Counted from the first letter of the stretch, positions 33,601-45,971 are shown. The stretch: DNA of 64,000 bases from Capronia americana (GCA_016110215.1 JADWQD010000014.1:1208060-1272059); one strand, 5' to 3'. Program-made: numbers and translations. Notes: generated by a model from the letters alone, not told the origin.

Positions 33601-35650
33601 GCCCAATCTGGATGCTTATCACAACGCAACATTTATCACTTGCAGGCCGAAATTGAACAAGATAGCCACTGTTTGAGACAGCGCGCAGTAGCCGATCTTG
33701 TCGTTCTTCAGCTGGAGACATGCCGTTCTTCCCTGCGTCGGATCTGGGCACGTCATGACTTCGAGTTCGGCAGATTCACCATGCAACGACCCTCTACAGA
33801 TGCGGGTCGATGTTCAAGCCAACGATGAACGATAACTGGACAGGGGACGGATTGAGGCGTTAACGAGCCCAACGAAGGCCTTGGGACAGCAGCCGAGTCT
33901 AATATATTAATTCGGCTGCAGTTCAATAACTTGTCAGAACCAAACAAGACGGTTCTGAGCCCCCTCCACAAACCATTCGGGAGTGCGAGTCATCTCTCAT
34001 CAGGGTAAAACGTGTGAACCAACCACTCTCATGAACCTTCGACGCAATGTGCGTCCTGGCGTTGTCGTCTTAAGAATCTGTAGCATTACGGCTTAGTCCG
34101 CGGTTGGGAGGTTAGAGGTTTCCTCCGATATCGAACGAACACTCAGTGGTCCAGATTGTGGGTTCCCTCATAAAGCACGAGAAACCAAGACATCTCAGAC
34201 ACGTTTTGAAGGTCTTCGTAGATCTCGCCTCTAAGTTGCTGTGACACCTGTCCCCAACAATAGTGAAAACGACTGATGGTCGAGGATGGGTCTGGCACAA
34301 ACCTAAGGTAGCTAATAAGTCGAAAATACCAGCAACAACTTCGACAGCGAGGCCGAATCCAGTGGCATTGGAACGGCAACATCAAATAGGCGCTCGCCGA
34401 CCTGTCCCGTCCCTCGTTTTCTTGTGTAACCTTGGGTCTTCGAGCGCCTGGACTCTTGGCGTCTAGGTTCAGTGGTCGGGTGCTATGGACATGAAGCGAT
34501 AGACATGGCAATTGCGTGCTTGCCGTTTGCCCTACCAGCTGTTCGAGAGCAGTGCGTAATCGCGGGGATGATTCTGCGATTGCATGATGGGGCCCCTTCT
34601 ACTTCGGCCACATTAGTGGGTGAACAGACTTTCGATCCTTGTGCCAGTGATCCGGTCGCCGTTGGATGCCACGATGGCTCATGGTGGGTCCTCTCATCGA
34701 AACGGCACAGGGAGGATTGAGGTGTCGTCGGTATCGATTGGGTTTGATTGTCCCCGGCATCCCCCGCGTATGCTTCTTTGACGACCGTGCCATACGTGTT
34801 TTCGAGTCAAGTTGTCGAGGCCGCTACATTGCCGCTGGGGCAGCAGAGGATTTAATCAGCTGCCAGAATAGGCAAAAATGCCTCTTATCGTTAGAGTGCT
34901 CAATACGAGGCTGCAACTTCTGGCCGAGGGCCTAGAGGGGTGAGAAATCCACCGCGGCCAGGATAGCCTTGTGTGACCAGCGCGCGAAAGGTGCATCTGA
35001 GGGTCTTTAGGACCTACCTGATGTGGCATGTCTAGGTGAATCTGGCTGAGATAGTGGGCAGATAAAGCTGCGTAATCCTGGGGCATTCTGATAGCATTGG
35101 GACTCCGGTTTCGAAGCGCTCCGTATCACAACCAGCAACCGAGTCCCTGCTGTCTCCTCATTCTGCAACGTCGGCACCGCCCCTGGCAATTTGCACGTGA
35201 AAGTTTGCCAGGAGATGTGAGTCAACGTTGGAGCAGATGCGATGTCTTTGGTCAGGGAAGCCGGGAGGAGTCTGTACGAGGAGCATGTGTTGCATGTGGC
35301 GTTGGGACCGACGTTGAGAGGTGTGTGAACGTGCACGGACGTGCTTTCTCCCACTCTCCACTGGCAAAGCGGTGATCCGATAATCTGCCGGATCCGATGT
35401 GCACCCATGGTGGGTCGAATGCCGGGCCGTAGCAAGTGGCACATCGCTTGGCAATAATCCTTTCCACCTTCTACTCCGCGAAAGCACCCCCATGCTGCGA
35501 GTATGACTGGCAGTGTCATCGTATCAGTTGGATGAGTGGGCGAGACGTATTCTGACAAAAGAGCCACATGCAACAGCACTATTTGCGGGATTTATCACTA
35601 TCCACAGGAGTAACTTGACGAGATATCGTTTGGCTATCAGCCTAATTGCC
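30626..35650. other. 5-kb divergent gene-poor region
   Basis: Lies between the starts of the Reg1-like gene (minus) and TMA22 (plus). The first 900 bp are purine-rich on the plus strand, that is a pyrimidine-rich leader for the Reg1-like gene, with several short upstream frames. I recognise no protein family, RNA or transposon in the rest. Confidence 0.5.
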
Positions 35651-36311
35651 ATGGCAGACCTTGCGACTGAGCCAGCAATCGCTGCAGGCCCCCCCGCTCG
35701 ACATGTCGTCTATTGCGGAGGTGGGCAGTCCCTGCGCTCCGGAGAATCTCCTCTGAGGGAGTAGTACCAATGCTGACGCTGGGAACTCTACAGTGTGCAG
35801 TCTTCCTCCCGAGTACTGCGAATTTGGTGGCACCACCAAGAAGTGCGAAGAATGGCTTCAGAAGAACCACCCTGACATGCACAAGAACCTGTACTCGGAA
35901 GAAGCATTAAATGCCAATCTTTCAGCCCTCTCCGTCGACGCTCAGAAGCGAGCAGAAAAGGATGCCGCAAAAAAGACCGCCAAAGCCGCCGCTGCAGAGC
36001 AACGGGAAGCAGAGCGGAAAGCCGAAGCTATAGTCCTCATAAAGCGGGTGGAAAGAAACAAGCGAAAATACGTCACGGTCGTATCCGGTCTGGAAGAACA
36101 CGGGCTGGAGTTGAAGAAGGTTGCTAAAGAGCTAGGCAAGAAGTTTGCAACGGGTAGCAGTGTCACGAAGACTGCGGCGGGTGGTGAAGAAATCACAGTC
36201 CAAGGCGATGTGAGTGATGATGTGTATGACTGGTTACAGGAAAAGTATCCCGAGGTTCCCGAAGATAACTTGGAAATGAAAGATGAGACGAAGAAAAAGG
36301 GCGGGGGTTGA
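35651..36311 (+). CDS. TMA22: Translation machinery-associated protein 22 (DENR homolog)
   Basis: Two exons, 35651-35720 and 35794-36311, phase 1 junction; the 73-nt intron joins VVYCG to VCSLPPEYCEFGG. The 195-residue protein has the N-terminal Cys cluster (YCGVCSLPPEYCEFGGTTKK, plus KC) that binds zinc in DENR, a charged Ala/Lys/Glu-rich helix, and a C-terminal SUI1/eIF1-like domain (IKRVERNKRKYVTVVSG, LGKKFATGSSVTK, ITVQGDVSDDV). With Tma20/MCT-1 it binds the 40S subunit and promotes recycling of deacylated tRNA and reinitiation. Length matches the family. The first exon is too short to stand out alone, but the fit is exact. Confidence 0.96.
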
Positions 36312-37271
36312 AACAAACAAGGGAGAATTGATTGATGCCATGATGGATTCGTCTCCTACGCAAAGTCGATAGAGAAACTCTCTTGACTAGCCTTGTACTG
36401 CTTGAGGCATTGATATGGGGAAAGACCTTTTCCTGAAGAAGGTGAACGTTCTGATGTGGCGCTCCGTGTGATATTGTGATTACAGAAATCCTGCAGTGCC
36501 AAACTTGGTCCGGCAGACTGGAGGGAACGAGGCACAAGGCTGAACTGAGACCCATCTGAAGATTTGGAAAATCTCTCCCCAGAGCCAGATACTAATTTCA
36601 TCTTCTTCCGATGAGCGCCTCCCTTTGAATGAAGGACTTCATCCTTCCCATTTGGCCTTTGCCGTGTTTCACCATTCTCTAACGCGACTTCGAAGATTTG
36701 AAATATGGCTTACCACATCCAAACATCCTGCGACTCTTCTTCTGACTCTGACTGTAATACTGACACTCAATCTGGATCTGACTGGGTTTCCTGCAACGAC
36801 AGCTCGACGGATGAAGGCAGCCTCAAGACCAAGTCGAGCAATGGATTGTTGTCGACGTTCCAAAGAAACGCGCGGCTGACGTCATCCGGGATCCTCTCCT
36901 GGCGGCCCTTCAAACCCAGGGCGACCAACGATCTTGAATCTAGGCCTGTGAGCGCGGCTGCGGTACTTGATGCGGCGCCTAACGGTTCGATTTTTAGCGG
37001 CCGCGAACCATTCCCAGCGCCAGAATTGCCAAAGCTTTTGGCCCCAGCTAGGAAATCGAGCATCGGATCTGAAACTCACGCTTCCACTGCTCATTCTCAC
37101 GGCTACTTTCAGCGACGCGAACCCTTATCGCCATGGACACCGATCAGAGCACGCGACATTCACCATGGCGATGACCGCCAGAGCTCGAAAGCCATCCTGT
37201 TGCCGCCTCTCTCGCTCCTAACGTCGTCGCCCTGCCTTCACTCGCTCGCACATGCCTCGTCCGACTTCACG
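36312..37271. other. Upstream region of the ELMO gene with a long in-frame open stretch
   Basis: From an ATG at 36705 the ELMO frame is open without interruption into the gene (189 extra codons). The first 110 codons are Ser/Asp-rich and look protein-like (WRPFKPRATNDLESRP, FPAPELPKLLAPARKSS). The last 40 look like translated pyrimidine-rich leader. It may be an N-terminal extension, a separate short gene, or chance. Confidence 0.35.
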
Positions 37272-39500
37272 ATGGACCCTAACAACCCTGCTCAGAGTCC
37301 CAATTTAGCCGACTTGCTCACTGGCTTGTCAAGCACGGAAGATGCCAGTCGCAAGATGGCAGCTTTCAAGCTGCAGTCGCTGATCAATGATCCCTCCTTC
37401 GCGGAGCATTTCGTGCTTGTCGGTGGACTGCCGCGACTGCGCACCCTTGTCCTTGAGAGCAGCGGGAACACATTGGCCTATAGTCTCGCCAGCTTTGCGA
37501 GGCTGCTGGAGGTGGACCAGGGATGGGAGGCTGTTAACAATAAAGTGGTCGAGAAGGTGAGCTGGCTCTCTGTCATCTGTCGTAGGTGTAGGAGCATAAC
37601 TGACATGCGAACTATACTCTAGGTTGTGGAGCTGGTGGTCTGTCAACCTCTGGTGAACATTCTCAGAGGTGCAATGGCTATTCTCGTGTCCATCGTCTCT
37701 CGACCATACTACGCCGACAGATCGTCACAGATCGGTTCGAACCACAATGCCGGAGGGTTTCAAGCCCTCAAGCCTGCCATCGCACTCTACCCTCAATTCC
37801 TGGAAATGCTGGTGACGAGACTGTCATCTGCGGACCACGCTTTGTGTGCCAACGCGCTCCAACTGATCAATTCCCTCATGCGTGACGCCATTACGAATGA
37901 CAACGAGACCGAATGGCCTAAGTTCATTAAACGAATACAGGATCTGGGGGTCATCAAAGCGGTTTATGTGTTAATGCAAAGTTCGGCCCTACAAGATCTA
38001 GCGCATCCGCTACTAGAGTTTCAGGCGTTGACGAAGATATTGTTGAGACGATGGAGGGACGTACCTGTTGACCTGGTGAAGCCGGAACACCGAAGGACGA
38101 TCAAAGCTGTCCACCTTTCGAGCAACCCTGAGAAGCCACTGGAGTTCGAGGTCCGAAACGGCGAGTCCAAGCCGAAGCACAATCCCTATAAATGGAGACG
38201 CCTTGGTTTCACTTCCGAAACTCCCGAACCAGATTTTGCCGAGATGGGGTTTCTGGGTATGATGGATCTCTCGGATTATGTCCGCAAACATCAAGACGAG
38301 TTCCAGAATATCTTGCTTGAACAGTCGGTCACATCCGAGCAGAAACGGTGTCCGCTGGCTCGCGCGAGTTTGACCTTGACGGCCATTTTATTCGAGCATT
38401 TCGAGGTGGACAAAATGGACCTGGAGGATTCCAAAAGCTACCTCGCTTTGGAGAGTCGGACAAATTTCGACAAGGTCTTCAAGCCACTACTGTTACACTG
38501 GAGTCGACTGCACGTCGCCGGCCTACATGCTTTCTTCAGGATCTGGAAAGCGACGGGCGCCGAAACTGACGACTTCTCTAAAATCGTGGAGCTGGTGAGA
38601 ATACTGGTAGAGAGTGTCGTCGGGGGCGCAGATCGCGTCAAGGGCATCGAAGATATCGAGAAGGAAATGGCGGCCTTCGAATACCACAAGCTTCGCGAGC
38701 TGCAGATGGAATTGCTGGAGCTGACTTATGAGGACCTGTGGGGTCAACATCTGCGGGGGGTGAAAGAAGAGCTGCATGGCGAAGCCTTGCAATTTGTCAA
38801 GGAGCAAAGAATCCGATGCTTGCTTGATGGGTCGTGGTTCCCGAACGGCACATACACAGACCAAGAAGGCGGAGGTCCGGTTACAGAGGACAGCCTTGTC
38901 CAGAATACGGCCCACGGCTATCGCTTTGTCCGGCTCTCGGAAACCCGAAAATATCTGCACTGGGGCGATTTTGATGAGAAGGAGGAGCAGACGCCGTCCA
39001 CGTCGACCCTCCGGGACAAGATCGATCTGTCGATCGTGTCGTCCGTGGTATCAAACGTGACAGCAACCGATCGTTCCTCATTCGGCTCGGACTCGACGCT
39101 GAAAGAACTGGCCCACGACCGATTCACCACAAACAAAATCACGATTCATGGGTATTTGCCCAAGTCGCGCGGCGGACGAAGTGAGCATTCGAGGACCTCC
39201 TCCAAGACTTCTTCCGCCCGCAGCGCGGCCAAGGAGTCAGTCCTGCTGACATTTCATCCAAACAGCCACAGCATCGCCTCTGAATGGCTCGACGGGCTGC
39301 TGATGCTCCTTGAACAGCAACCGATCACTGCGGAGACGAACAGACTGATACACATGATCAGCGACTATGGGCTGAAAGTTCGTTTGCTGAATGTACGGTT
39401 TAATGATGAGGAGGGCATTATGGAGGGCATGGATGGATTGGATGGGCCCGAGATCCCAAGCCGAGAAGGTTTGGACGATGACTATTACTACGAAATATGA
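37272..39500 (+). CDS. ELMO/CED-12 family protein
   Basis: Two exons, 37272-37556 and 37623-39500, joined in phase 0 across a 66-nt intron (GTGAGC...CTCTAG) to give NNKVVEK-VVELVVCQPLVN; 720 residues, the normal size for ELMO proteins. The N-terminus is armadillo-like (SRKMAAFKLQSLINDPSFAE). The middle region carries the ELMO-domain-like segment (KWRRLGFTSETPEPDF, GFLGMMDLSDYVRKH), and the C-terminus a PH-like domain (RIRCLLDGSWFPNG, YRFVRLSETRKYLHWGDF). In animals ELMO joins DOCK proteins to activate Rac; fungal members are presumed to act with a DOCK-like GEF in polarity, which is inference. I chose the Met at 37272 because it begins the family-like sequence; an in-frame Met at 36705 would add 189 residues. 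Confidence 0.9.
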
Positions 39501-40845
39501 CGAGGCAAAGGCCAAGCGACCGCACAGTGAGCCGAGACCGGATATATTGTTTACATTTGGCCCTTGGATACGAGGAGATAACAGAGCTCCAGGAGAGGCA
39601 AGGCTGCGGAGCTCAGACATGGAATGGGGGGATGGAGCAATGACTACCCATGCCGGAGCTCGTTCGGAGTTCTGATATGCTTCTTGTCTTTGAGATACCC
39701 GGGATTCGAATACGGCCATTTGGTCCTTGTCAGCCAATTCAAAGCAATTGAGATATCAAAAGGTTGTATTACTGCGTGGCAACCTTGACGGCGGCATGTC
39801 AACTAAAGCTGTTCCTGAGGCTCGCGCACAGTGGATGCGAGTGACCATCTCGAAGTCATGCGACCGCTTCCCTTCACCAGCCACTCCGGACACTTTCTCG
39901 AACTATTACGAGTACCGAGATCATGGTTGGTGGAAGAAATACGTCCATGACCACGTGCATCAGCTGAAGCCACGATTGGAGATCTTTGCCGTGGACAACG
40001 GAAAGGGCAAACCAGCGGAGAGGAAATCTCTCTGGATTTGCCCTTCCGATCCTGTCTGGGCGTTCAGCACGCCCCTACTAGGGCGGTTCGTTGCGGGCGG
40101 CAAGCCTCTCAGGACGATGCTGGAGGCTCACTGCAGCGCCCCTAAGCCGCACCAGGCTTAAGCTCACCACCGCTGTGCCACCCCGCCGACGCCCGCCCTG
40201 CCCCGCGCCTGAATCATCGGTGCCTCGGTCGTCACAGGCACCTTTTCGGAGCAGATCCTCCTCCAAAGCCGGCTCGACCTTCGTCATCTGCTTCGCCCAA
40301 GGCACCACAATCCCAGCCTTGAATACGCGGATTGGCCACGTCAACGGTAGCGTTACAGCGGAACCCGCCCATCGTGTGCTTGTCGCGTGCTAGCAAAAAT
40401 CTGGGCAAGCATGTCCAACCGATAAGGTACGACGATCATTCCTCTGCCCTGCTCTCCAGAGTCCACAGAGCGCACCTGAAGCCCAGACTAGCGAGCGACC
40501 TTCACGTCAGTCCGGGAGGGTCCAAGGATCACTAACAAGCTGCCGTGCGACCTTCGCTATGGAAGAAATGATTTTTCCAATCGCATCTGCAAGATATGGA
40601 GCAGGGGTCCCACGCTCTCCTCTAGCTATTGGGGGGGTTCGTGCGATTGATAAAGCTCCTGTTGTCCCTTCCTGTTCGAGTTGATCTGTCCGCCCACCAC
40701 TCCTGTGTTACTATCCAGGAGGAAGTCCAAGACGAATAGAAAGCAGTCTGTTACGAGGCAGGAAAAGACAAGAACCGTCTTTCTTCTCCGGTTGTCCTTT
40801 CGATACGTAGCCCATACGGCAGAAATCCTCCTACAGGCGACAACC
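39501..40845. other. Intergenic between ELMO and MFS transporter genes
   Basis: Contains one possible small gene (39796-40161); otherwise nothing recognised. Confidence 0.5.
39796..40161 (+). CDS. Possible small protein or gene fragment, unrecognised
   Basis: An ATG-started frame of 121 codons with protein-like composition (SNYYEYRDHGWWKKYVHDH, RKSLWICPSDPVWAFSTPLL). No signal peptide, membrane span or family I recognise. The segment is rich in aromatic residues and lacks low complexity, which argues weakly for coding origin. It could be a remnant or an exon of a longer gene; I found no convincing partner exons. Confidence 0.3.
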   Translation: MSTKAVPEARAQWMRVTISKSCDRFPSPATPDTFSNYYEYRDHGWWKKYVHDHVHQLKPRLEIFAVDNGKGKPAERKSLWICPSDPVWAFSTPLLGRFVAGGKPLRTMLEAHCSAPKPHQA

Positions 40846-42897
40846 ATGTCTGCGGAATACCCTACGAAAGAGGTGGTCGAGACCCATGGCGACACCAAAA
40901 CTCATGTCGAAGCGAAAGATGCTCACCATCACCATCACACTTTCGGCGAGCGAGTGCGGAACAGCATATCGGTCCAGTCACTTGACGAGAACACAGTGGA
41001 AGGCCAGATCTTTTCCATGAACGATGTTGATCCGGCTCTAGACAAGAAAATGCGCCTTGTGAACAATGTTGGTCTCTCCCCTGCAGAACCAAATGTTGGT
41101 TATATTCGAAGAGACTGAGGAGATGCTAATTTCCTTTGCGGGCAGGCCATCGACGAGATCGGTTGGACTGGCATGCACATGAGGCTCTTCTTTCTCAACG
41201 GATTCGGCTATGCGGCCGATTCCTTGATTCTATTGTTGCAGTCAGTAACCGCCGGTCAAGCTGCACTTGAGTTTAACCCGTCTCTTCACAACGGCCTGAC
41301 CGTCGCGGCCTATTGTGGAATGCTGATCGGAGCTTTGTTCTGGGGACTGAGTGAGCGGCCCTCCTCTTGTGAAAGTCGAAGTAGTGATTGACACATTTTA
41401 ACAGGTGCCGATGTGATCGGTCGTCGATTTGCTTTCAATGTCTCCCTGTTCAGCTGCTCGATCTTCGCCATCTGTGCTGGTGCGTCGCCCAATTGGTATG
41501 CCCTGGGTGCATTCACAGCCCTGGCGGCATTTGGCTCCGGTGGGAACTTGATCTTGGATACAACTGTTTTCCTCGAATACCTCCCTGGGGACAAGCAATG
41601 GCTCCTCACGCTGATGGCGTGCTGGTGGGGTCTGGCGCCGGTCGTGGCGGCCGCTTTTGCCTGGCCATTCCTCTCCATCGGCAGGTATAATTGCACCTCT
41701 CACGATACTTGTACTTACGACAACAACATGGTCAGTCTATAGATTACAATGTACCTGACTGAATGACTAACAGGTGCAGGGCTGGCGATATGTCTGGTAT
41801 TCGAATGGAGCCCTGGTTTTCGTCCTCAGCATTCTCCGGGTGACGGTCATCAGGCTGAAAGAGACACCGAAGTACTTACTAGGCAAAGGACAAGACCAGG
41901 AAGTGGTCAACACTTTCCAATCAATCGCGGCCAAGTACAACAGGCCATGCTCCCTAACCTTCCAGCAACTCGATGAGTGTGGGCCGATTAAGTCGACCTA
42001 TGGCAAGTCGCGGTATGGATTGTCCGAATTGGTTGCACACCTGCGAGGCCTTTTCCAGACCAAGAAGCTGGGGCTTTCTACCGGGCTAATCTGGCTATCG
42101 TGGACGCTGATTGGTAGGTAGACGGCACAATCCAGAGGATATAGGATATAAGGCTGACCACGCTGCAGGTTTGGCGTACCCTCTGTTCTACGTCTTCTTG
42201 CCTCAGTTTCTTGCAAGTCGTGGTGCTCAGACTGGGCAAAGCGGCGCATACTATACTTGGCGAAATTATATGATCACCAACACTGTCGGCATTTTCGGAC
42301 CGGTCCTTGCAGGATTCTTGTGCAACTGGAAACTGCTGGGGCGGAGATACACCATGGTGATCGGAGCATTGGTCTCCATGGCCTTTTTCTTTGCCTACAC
42401 CGCAGTCCGCACCCCTGCTCAGAACATTGCGTTCACCTGCATGATCTACTTTTGGGTTAATGTTTATTATGGGACCCTGTGTAAGCATCCCCGACCGCCT
42501 TACCTTCTCGGCTCATTTGCCAGGATCTATGCTGATACCATTTGAACGTTACTACAGATGCCTATACGCCTGAGGTGAGTTCTCCATGTCTCTGCTCCGA
42601 CTGCAGACTCGGTCAACTAACGAGAATTTAGAGTTTACCATCAGCTCACAGAGCTACCGGAAACGGCATCGCTGTTGGTTGCAACCGTGTTATGGGCCTT
42701 GTGAGTGCCTTCGTGGCCGAATATTCCGACACGGCAACCAGTGCCCCGATCTATATCTGCGCTGCACTTTATATTGCAATGGTAAGGAATCCTTCCTTTT
42801 CCGCAAAGGCCCAGAAGGATCGCCCAACTGACACGCAGTGCAGGCCGTCGTCGCCATCATCATGCCTTTCGAGCCGTACGGAAAGAGGTCAATGTAG
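40846..42897 (+). CDS. MFS transporter, sugar-porter/SVOP-like
   Basis: Eight exons: 40846-41067, 41146-41350, 41405-41730, 41780-42113, 42169-42480, 42558-42574, 42632-42781 and 42844-42897; total 1620 nt, 539 residues. One exon is 17 nt and encodes only part of YAYTPE. After a hydrophilic N-terminus with five consecutive His come DEIGWTGMHMRLFFLNGF, the first-loop motif WGLSADVIGRRFAF (G-x-x-x-D-x-x-GRR), and the sugar-transporter-like acidic ETPKYLLGKG after helix 6. The second half carries LLGRRYTMVIGALVSM and SLPSAHRATGNGIAVGCNR, typical of the SV2/SVOP-like group. It is expected in the plasma membrane as a proton symporter for a small organic solute. The first donor is an unusual GTTGGT. 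A second MFS gene follows 800 bp downstream on the same strand. Confidence 0.88.
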
Positions 42898-43700
42898 AGA
42901 GCAGGTTGCGTGATACCGCGGGACAGCTTTCTCGCCTATGCAGATATGATACCCTCGCTTGTAATGCGATCCGAAATAACGGACAGCAACACAGGAGTTG
43001 TCCGTGTGCGACCCTTGTACTCATACAAGCCTGCCTCGCAAAGCATATCCGCCCCTGGCCTTCTTCGTCTTGCACCGGCCCTGTCCGCCGCTGATCTGGG
43101 GGGCTCCTCTGCTGGCTCAGACCTTCCTAAAGCAGTTTAAAGCACGCATGTCGATCCCACTTGGCGGCAGCAGCGCCATTGACGTCGCCTCGAGCTATCA
43201 CCTGTGATTGACCCTTCTCCTTCCTATTCTCTCGATACCACGCGCAAGTCCATGCCTCCTTCGCCAACAGATGCGCCGATTTGCATTCCGCACTCGATCA
43301 TGCCTGGTCTGATTGACGCGAGCTATTGCCGAGCTCAAGCAATGGCAAATAGCTTGCTGGGATGCTTATCCAGTCCCAGCTACGTGCGTCGCTTGTGATG
43401 CAACCTCCATTATCTATCATGATATCGCCTTCCACACTTCGGCGGGCTCGGTGGGAGTGCCGCTCACGACACCTATCGATCCTCTTCTGGAGCTTGATGC
43501 CCATGTTCTGTTGTCGGAACTCCAGCACGTCTTTCTATACCTTGTCCATGTGCCCACGGCCAGGCAACTTGACCGAACGACGTGTGGTGTAACAACTTGC
43601 TAGTGTCTCCGTTGCTTTGACCTTGCGTTCTCCTTCATTGACTGAAGCCTTCTGGTTCTCCCCAAGACTGAGGCACGCGACGTGCCCCCTACCACCAGCC
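42898..43700. other. Intergenic between two tandem MFS genes
   Basis: No gene supported in 803 bp; this should hold the promoter of the DAL5-like gene. Confidence 0.5.
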
Positions 43701-45562
43701 ATGGCTGACATCGAAGGCAACGAGAAGTCAGTCGACATCCAAAATCTCCCTGGCAGACGCTCTGTGTCTCCGGTAGACATATCCGAGAAGCGTGCCTCGA
43801 TCTCTTCCACGCAAGCTGCAAAAAAGATCCTCGAGCATAGCAACGATGCCGACGAGGCGATGAAGGCCTATGTCAACGGCGAGGTCGTTGAGATCGACGA
43901 GGCGACCAACAAACGCCTGCTTCGCATCATTGACTGGCATCTCATGCCACTGCTCTGCCTCATCTACGGATTGAACTATCTGGACAAGACCACCCTGTCG
44001 TATGCAAGCATCATGGGGATCAAGACCGATATCAATCTCGTGGGCGACGACTACCAGTGGCTGTCGAGCATGTTCTACTTTGGGTATCTCGCGTGGGAGT
44101 ACCCTACGAATCGACTGCTCCAGCGCTTGCCGTTGGCGAAATATTCCGCCTTTTGCGTTATCGCATGGGGCACTGTGCTAGCGTTGTTTGCGACGGTGTC
44201 AAACTTCGGTGGCGCCGTGGCTGTTCGATGTACGTTATGCATTTCCTTCATGGCTCCTTGTCTTGGACCATCGAGCCTGCTCGTTTCTGATCTAACGCGT
44301 GAGACAGTCTTCCTTGGGGTCATGGAGAGTGCCGTCACGCCCGGCTTCGCTCTGTTCACGTCTCAGTGGTACACCAAGCGCGAGCAAGGCACTCGCACGG
44401 GCATCTGGTTCTCCTTCAACGGCTTCGGGCAAATCTTCGGCGGCCTCGTTGCCTACGGCATTGCAGTCGGCGCCCGCAAGCACGGCACGGCCATCGCACC
44501 CTGGAAGATTGTCTTCCTCGTCAACGGATGCCTGACGGCTGTCCTGGGTATCGTCTTCCTCTTCGTCATGCCCGACAACCAGCTCAATGCCCGGTGGTTG
44601 AAGCCTCGGGATCGGATACTGGCCGTCGAAAGAGTGAGGGTCAATCAACAGGGCATCGGCAACAAGCACTTCAAGTTCTATCAGTTAAAGGAAGCGCTGT
44701 TGGATCCATTGACCTGGGCTTTTGTTTTCTACGCTCTCGTCGCCGATATTCCCAACGGTGGGATAAGCAACTTTTTCTCGCAGCTGGTGAGTGAATTCCT
44801 AGTTTGGTGATTTGTTCGTTCGTTCGGCCCTTCTCTTCCCCCATCGTCACATACTCACACAGCCACGCAAACATCACACATCACACATCGATGCCCCGTC
44901 TAATCTGTTGTCAGATCGTCTCATTCGGCTACACGGCCGAAGAGTCCCTCCTGTACGGCACGCCGGGGGGCGCCGTCGAAGTCGTGTCCCTCATCTTCTG
45001 CGGCTGGCTGGGCGACCGACTCGGCCAACGCATCCTGGTGTCGATGGGTGGTCTGTGCACCGCACTTCTCGGCATGATCCTCATCGTCGCCCTCCCTCTG
45101 TCCAACAACTCCGGCCGCCTGGCGGGGTATTACCTGACCCAGGCCTCCCCGACCCCGTTCGTGGCACTGCTGTCCCTCATTGCGACCAACGTCGCGGGCT
45201 ACACCAAGAAGACCACCGTCGCGGCCTGCTACCTCATCGGATACTGCGTCGGCAACATCATCGGTCCGCAGACCTTCCGCCCGAGCGACGCCCCGGAATA
45301 CAGACCGGCCGAGATCACCATCATAGTCTGTTGGGGCGCCTGTCTGGTCGACCTGGCGTTCATCTGGTGGTACTGTCGGCGCCAGAATAAGAAAAAGGCC
45401 GCCGAGCGCGCGGAGCCCGGGTACATCAAGTTGGAGAACCAAGAGTGAGTCGGGTGTCTTTTCCTCTCCTCTGGTTTTGATTGGGGTAGCTAACGTTTTG
45501 AATTTCCCAGGTGGCTTGACTTGACGGATAAAGAAAACCCCGAGTTCACTTACAGTCTGTAA
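43701..45562 (+). CDS. MFS transporter, DAL5/allantoate permease-like (anion:cation symporter family)
   Basis: Four exons: 43701-44229, 44308-44786, 44915-45444 and 45511-45562; total 1590 nt, 529 residues, all introns GT-AG. A hydrophilic N-terminus is followed by RIIDWHLMPLLCLIYGLNYLDKTTLSYA, the hallmark first helix (described here only in part: DWHLMPLLC and NYLDK), and FGYLAWEYPTNRLLQRLP. The fourth to sixth helices read GVMESAVTPGFALFTSQWY with the R-x-G motif TRTGIWFSFNGFGQI. The central loop has WLKPRDRILAVERVR. The second half shows VSLIFCGWLGDR and GYCVGNIIGPQTF. The family takes up carboxylates such as allantoate, nicotinate, pantothenate or vitamins. Substrate unknown. The last exon adds only WLDLTDKENPEFTYSL. 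Confidence 0.9.
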
Positions 45563-45590
45563 GAAGTGTTCTGGATCTGATTCTGCCACG

Positions 45591-45612
45591 GAACCTGAAC
45601 CTGAACCTGAAC
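45591..45612. repeat. CCTGAA hexanucleotide repeat
   Basis: About three and a half units directly after the stop of the DAL5-like gene. Confidence 0.8.
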
Positions 45613-45725
45613 CCCGAATCCAAACATGCACGAGCGACGCAGAGATTACACGCAAAAAATGATGTAGCTAGCTAAATATCGCGCGCTGAGACATTGGAGA
45701 GCCAACTATGTCGGAACGAGGGCAG

Positions 45726-45750
45726 AAATGAAATGAAATGAGATGAAATG
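45726..45750. repeat. AATGA pentanucleotide repeat
   Basis: About five units, one with a substitution. Confidence 0.75.
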
Positions 45751-45971
45751 TCGACATCGAAAAGGGATAACTTGTGGTCTACGTGAGTGCGAGTGCGAGC
45801 CACAGACAACGTTACAACAGAACCTACTAGTTTGAGCAAGAGTATGTCCTGTTGAAGTTGTACAATACCGTATCTCTCTGTCCACGAGACACGTTATGCT
45901 ACTGTACGGTATACCGCTGGGGATCATCCGCCGCGGGAACTCGTCTTTCTTCTCCGGTCTTTTCTGTTCCC

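Noticed and set aside
39690..39730. tRNA-like TTCGAATCCC on the minus strand
   Set aside because: No D-arm or acceptor stem; spacing to any A-box-like sequence is too short.
44921..45655. 244-codon minus-strand frame
   Set aside because: Antisense shadow of the DAL5-like transporter's third exon.
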